Origin: Trichothermofontia sp964536415 | Lineage (GTDB): Bacteria; Cyanobacteriota; Cyanobacteriia; B231 | Assembly (NCBI GenBank): GCA_964536415.1 | Contig: CAZHXN010000003.1 | Span: 41,179-105,178 of the forward strand | Direction of reading: 5' to 3' | DNA length: 64,000 nucleotides | In this document: positions 63,451-64,000 of the stretch, piece by piece | Layout: every line of letters starts with the position of its first letter | Position numbering within the stretch: position 1 is the first letter of the stretch | The notes under the pieces: generated by a model | The model's input: only the letters and a program-made list of their open reading frames with translations | Told to the model about the DNA's origin: nothing | The model's database searches: none | Position numbers and translations under genes: made by a program

Positions 63451-63853
63451 ATGACTCAACATCCGATCGCTCTACTCATCCAGCAGGCAGATGAGGCCAT
63501 CAACCGGGAGGACTTTGATACCCTATACCCTGATCGATTTTTATATAGAGGATGCTGTATTAGTCATTAAACCGGGGGTCAACGCAGTTGGAAAAGCCCA
63601 AATCAAGGAAGCATTTGGAAAAATTGCTGCATACTTTGAGCATACTGTAGAAGTTAAACAGACAGCAATGAAAATTTTGGAAGCTGGGGATACAGCGCTG
63701 GTTTTAGCTAAAACTATCATTTCAACCAAGAACTATCCCACGACAGAACGGAAGGCAACCTATGTATTCAAACGGGATATCAATGGTAACTGGTTGTGTG
63801 CTATTGATAATTCCTATGGCCATGATTTGCTTGAGCTTGCAACAGATACTTAA
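63451..63853 (+). pseudogene. DUF4440/SnoaL-like (NTF2-fold) gene with 7-bp duplication frameshift
   Basis: From ATG 63451 the protein begins MTQHPIALLIQQADEAINRE then DFDTL. There ATACCCT is repeated in tandem (63518-63524 and 63525-63531), which shifts the frame. Removing one copy gives DTLIDFYIEDAVLVIKPGVN and continues normally to the stop at 63851-63853 as a ~130-residue NTF2-like protein of the DUF4440 kind. With the duplication only 31 native residues are made before the frame changes. Confidence 0.75.
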
Positions 63854-63867
63854 TATCCTCTCTGTTT

Positions 63868-64000
63868 CTAAATGAATACTTCAACCGCAGGCATATCTTC
63901 TAAAATTTCTTGACTAAACATCTTAACGTAGCACACAATTGCGGATGGCTCTCCTGAGATTTTGGTGTAACAGTGCAAAAAGCTACAAATTAAAGAACTA
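63868..64000 (-). CDS. partial CDS at window edge, unknown
   Basis: A minus-strand frame is open from the window edge to a stop at 63868, giving 44 C-terminal residues (FLHCYTKISGEPSAIVCYVK, MFSQEILEDMPAVEVFI). The composition looks coding and the two genes would be convergent with the DUF4440 gene. Too short to identify. Confidence 0.4.
   Translation of the reverse strand, partial: SSLICSFLHCYTKISGEPSAIVCYVKMFSQEILEDMPAVEVFI

Overview
The window comes from a cyanobacterium. The evidence is the very high density of the octamer GCGATCGC (HIP1), a grpE-dnaK-dnaJ-tusA-rsgA cluster, a pilB-pilT-pilC cluster, a KGK-domain protein, Uma2 nuclease relics, pentapeptide repeats and a TIGR03985-type CRISPR-associated WYL protein. 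Four runs of N (12847-12889, 18238-18259, 22227-22248, 26958-26993) show a draft scaffold; two of them fall inside pyrE and dnaK.

Layout. 1-4157 (minus): Gld-type ABC export cluster (ATPase, permease, GldG-like, DUF4340). 4374-16317: mostly minus-strand housekeeping genes (GH57-like hydrolase, argH, PP2C/GAF phosphatase, EVE protein, rsgA, tusA, dnaJ), with a tRNA-CAU, pyrE and a broken Uma2 gene. 16456-19391: dnaK and grpE. 20060-24838 (plus): type IV pilus motor genes pilB, pilT and pilC. 24875-36432: small conserved proteins, pgk with a clear terminator, universal stress protein, FHA-GAF-cyclase, HNH/KGK pair, tatC, a dynamin-like GTPase and an ABC-2 exporter. 36433-37640: an AT-rich border with short repeats, a 26-bp perfect palindrome, a degraded transposase and a MITE-like repeat.

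37673-60695 (all minus) is a 23-kb CRISPR type III island built of two effector modules in tandem. The upstream module is type III-B: cmr1, cmr2/cas10, cmr3 (two in-frame stops), a CARF-wHTH-RelE-like protein, cmr4, cmr5, cmr6. The downstream module is type III-D-like: cas10, a Cas7, csx10, a helical protein, a Card1/Can2-like CARF nuclease, an AbrB/VapC pair, three more RAMP proteins, Csx19, an OB-like protein and a CARF-HEPN (Csx1/Csx2-like) RNase. Both Cas10 proteins keep a GGDD cyclase motif, so both could make cyclic oligoadenylates; four different CARF proteins could read them. No cas1, cas2, cas6 or CRISPR array is present, so crRNA must come from elsewhere in the genome.

The upstream edge of the island (58716-61067) is rearranged. 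It carries a Uma2 remnant, a 569-codon gene fusing a CARF domain, the first ~20 residues of a RAMP protein and a nucleotidyltransferase, and a second, degraded copy of the 5' end of cmr1. Divergent from it lies the TIGR03985/WYL regulator, translationally coupled to a small-alarmone-type HD hydrolase, then a DUF4440-like gene broken by a 7-bp duplication. The CARF-RAMP-NTase fusion and the CARF-RelE-like protein are the best candidates for something undescribed.
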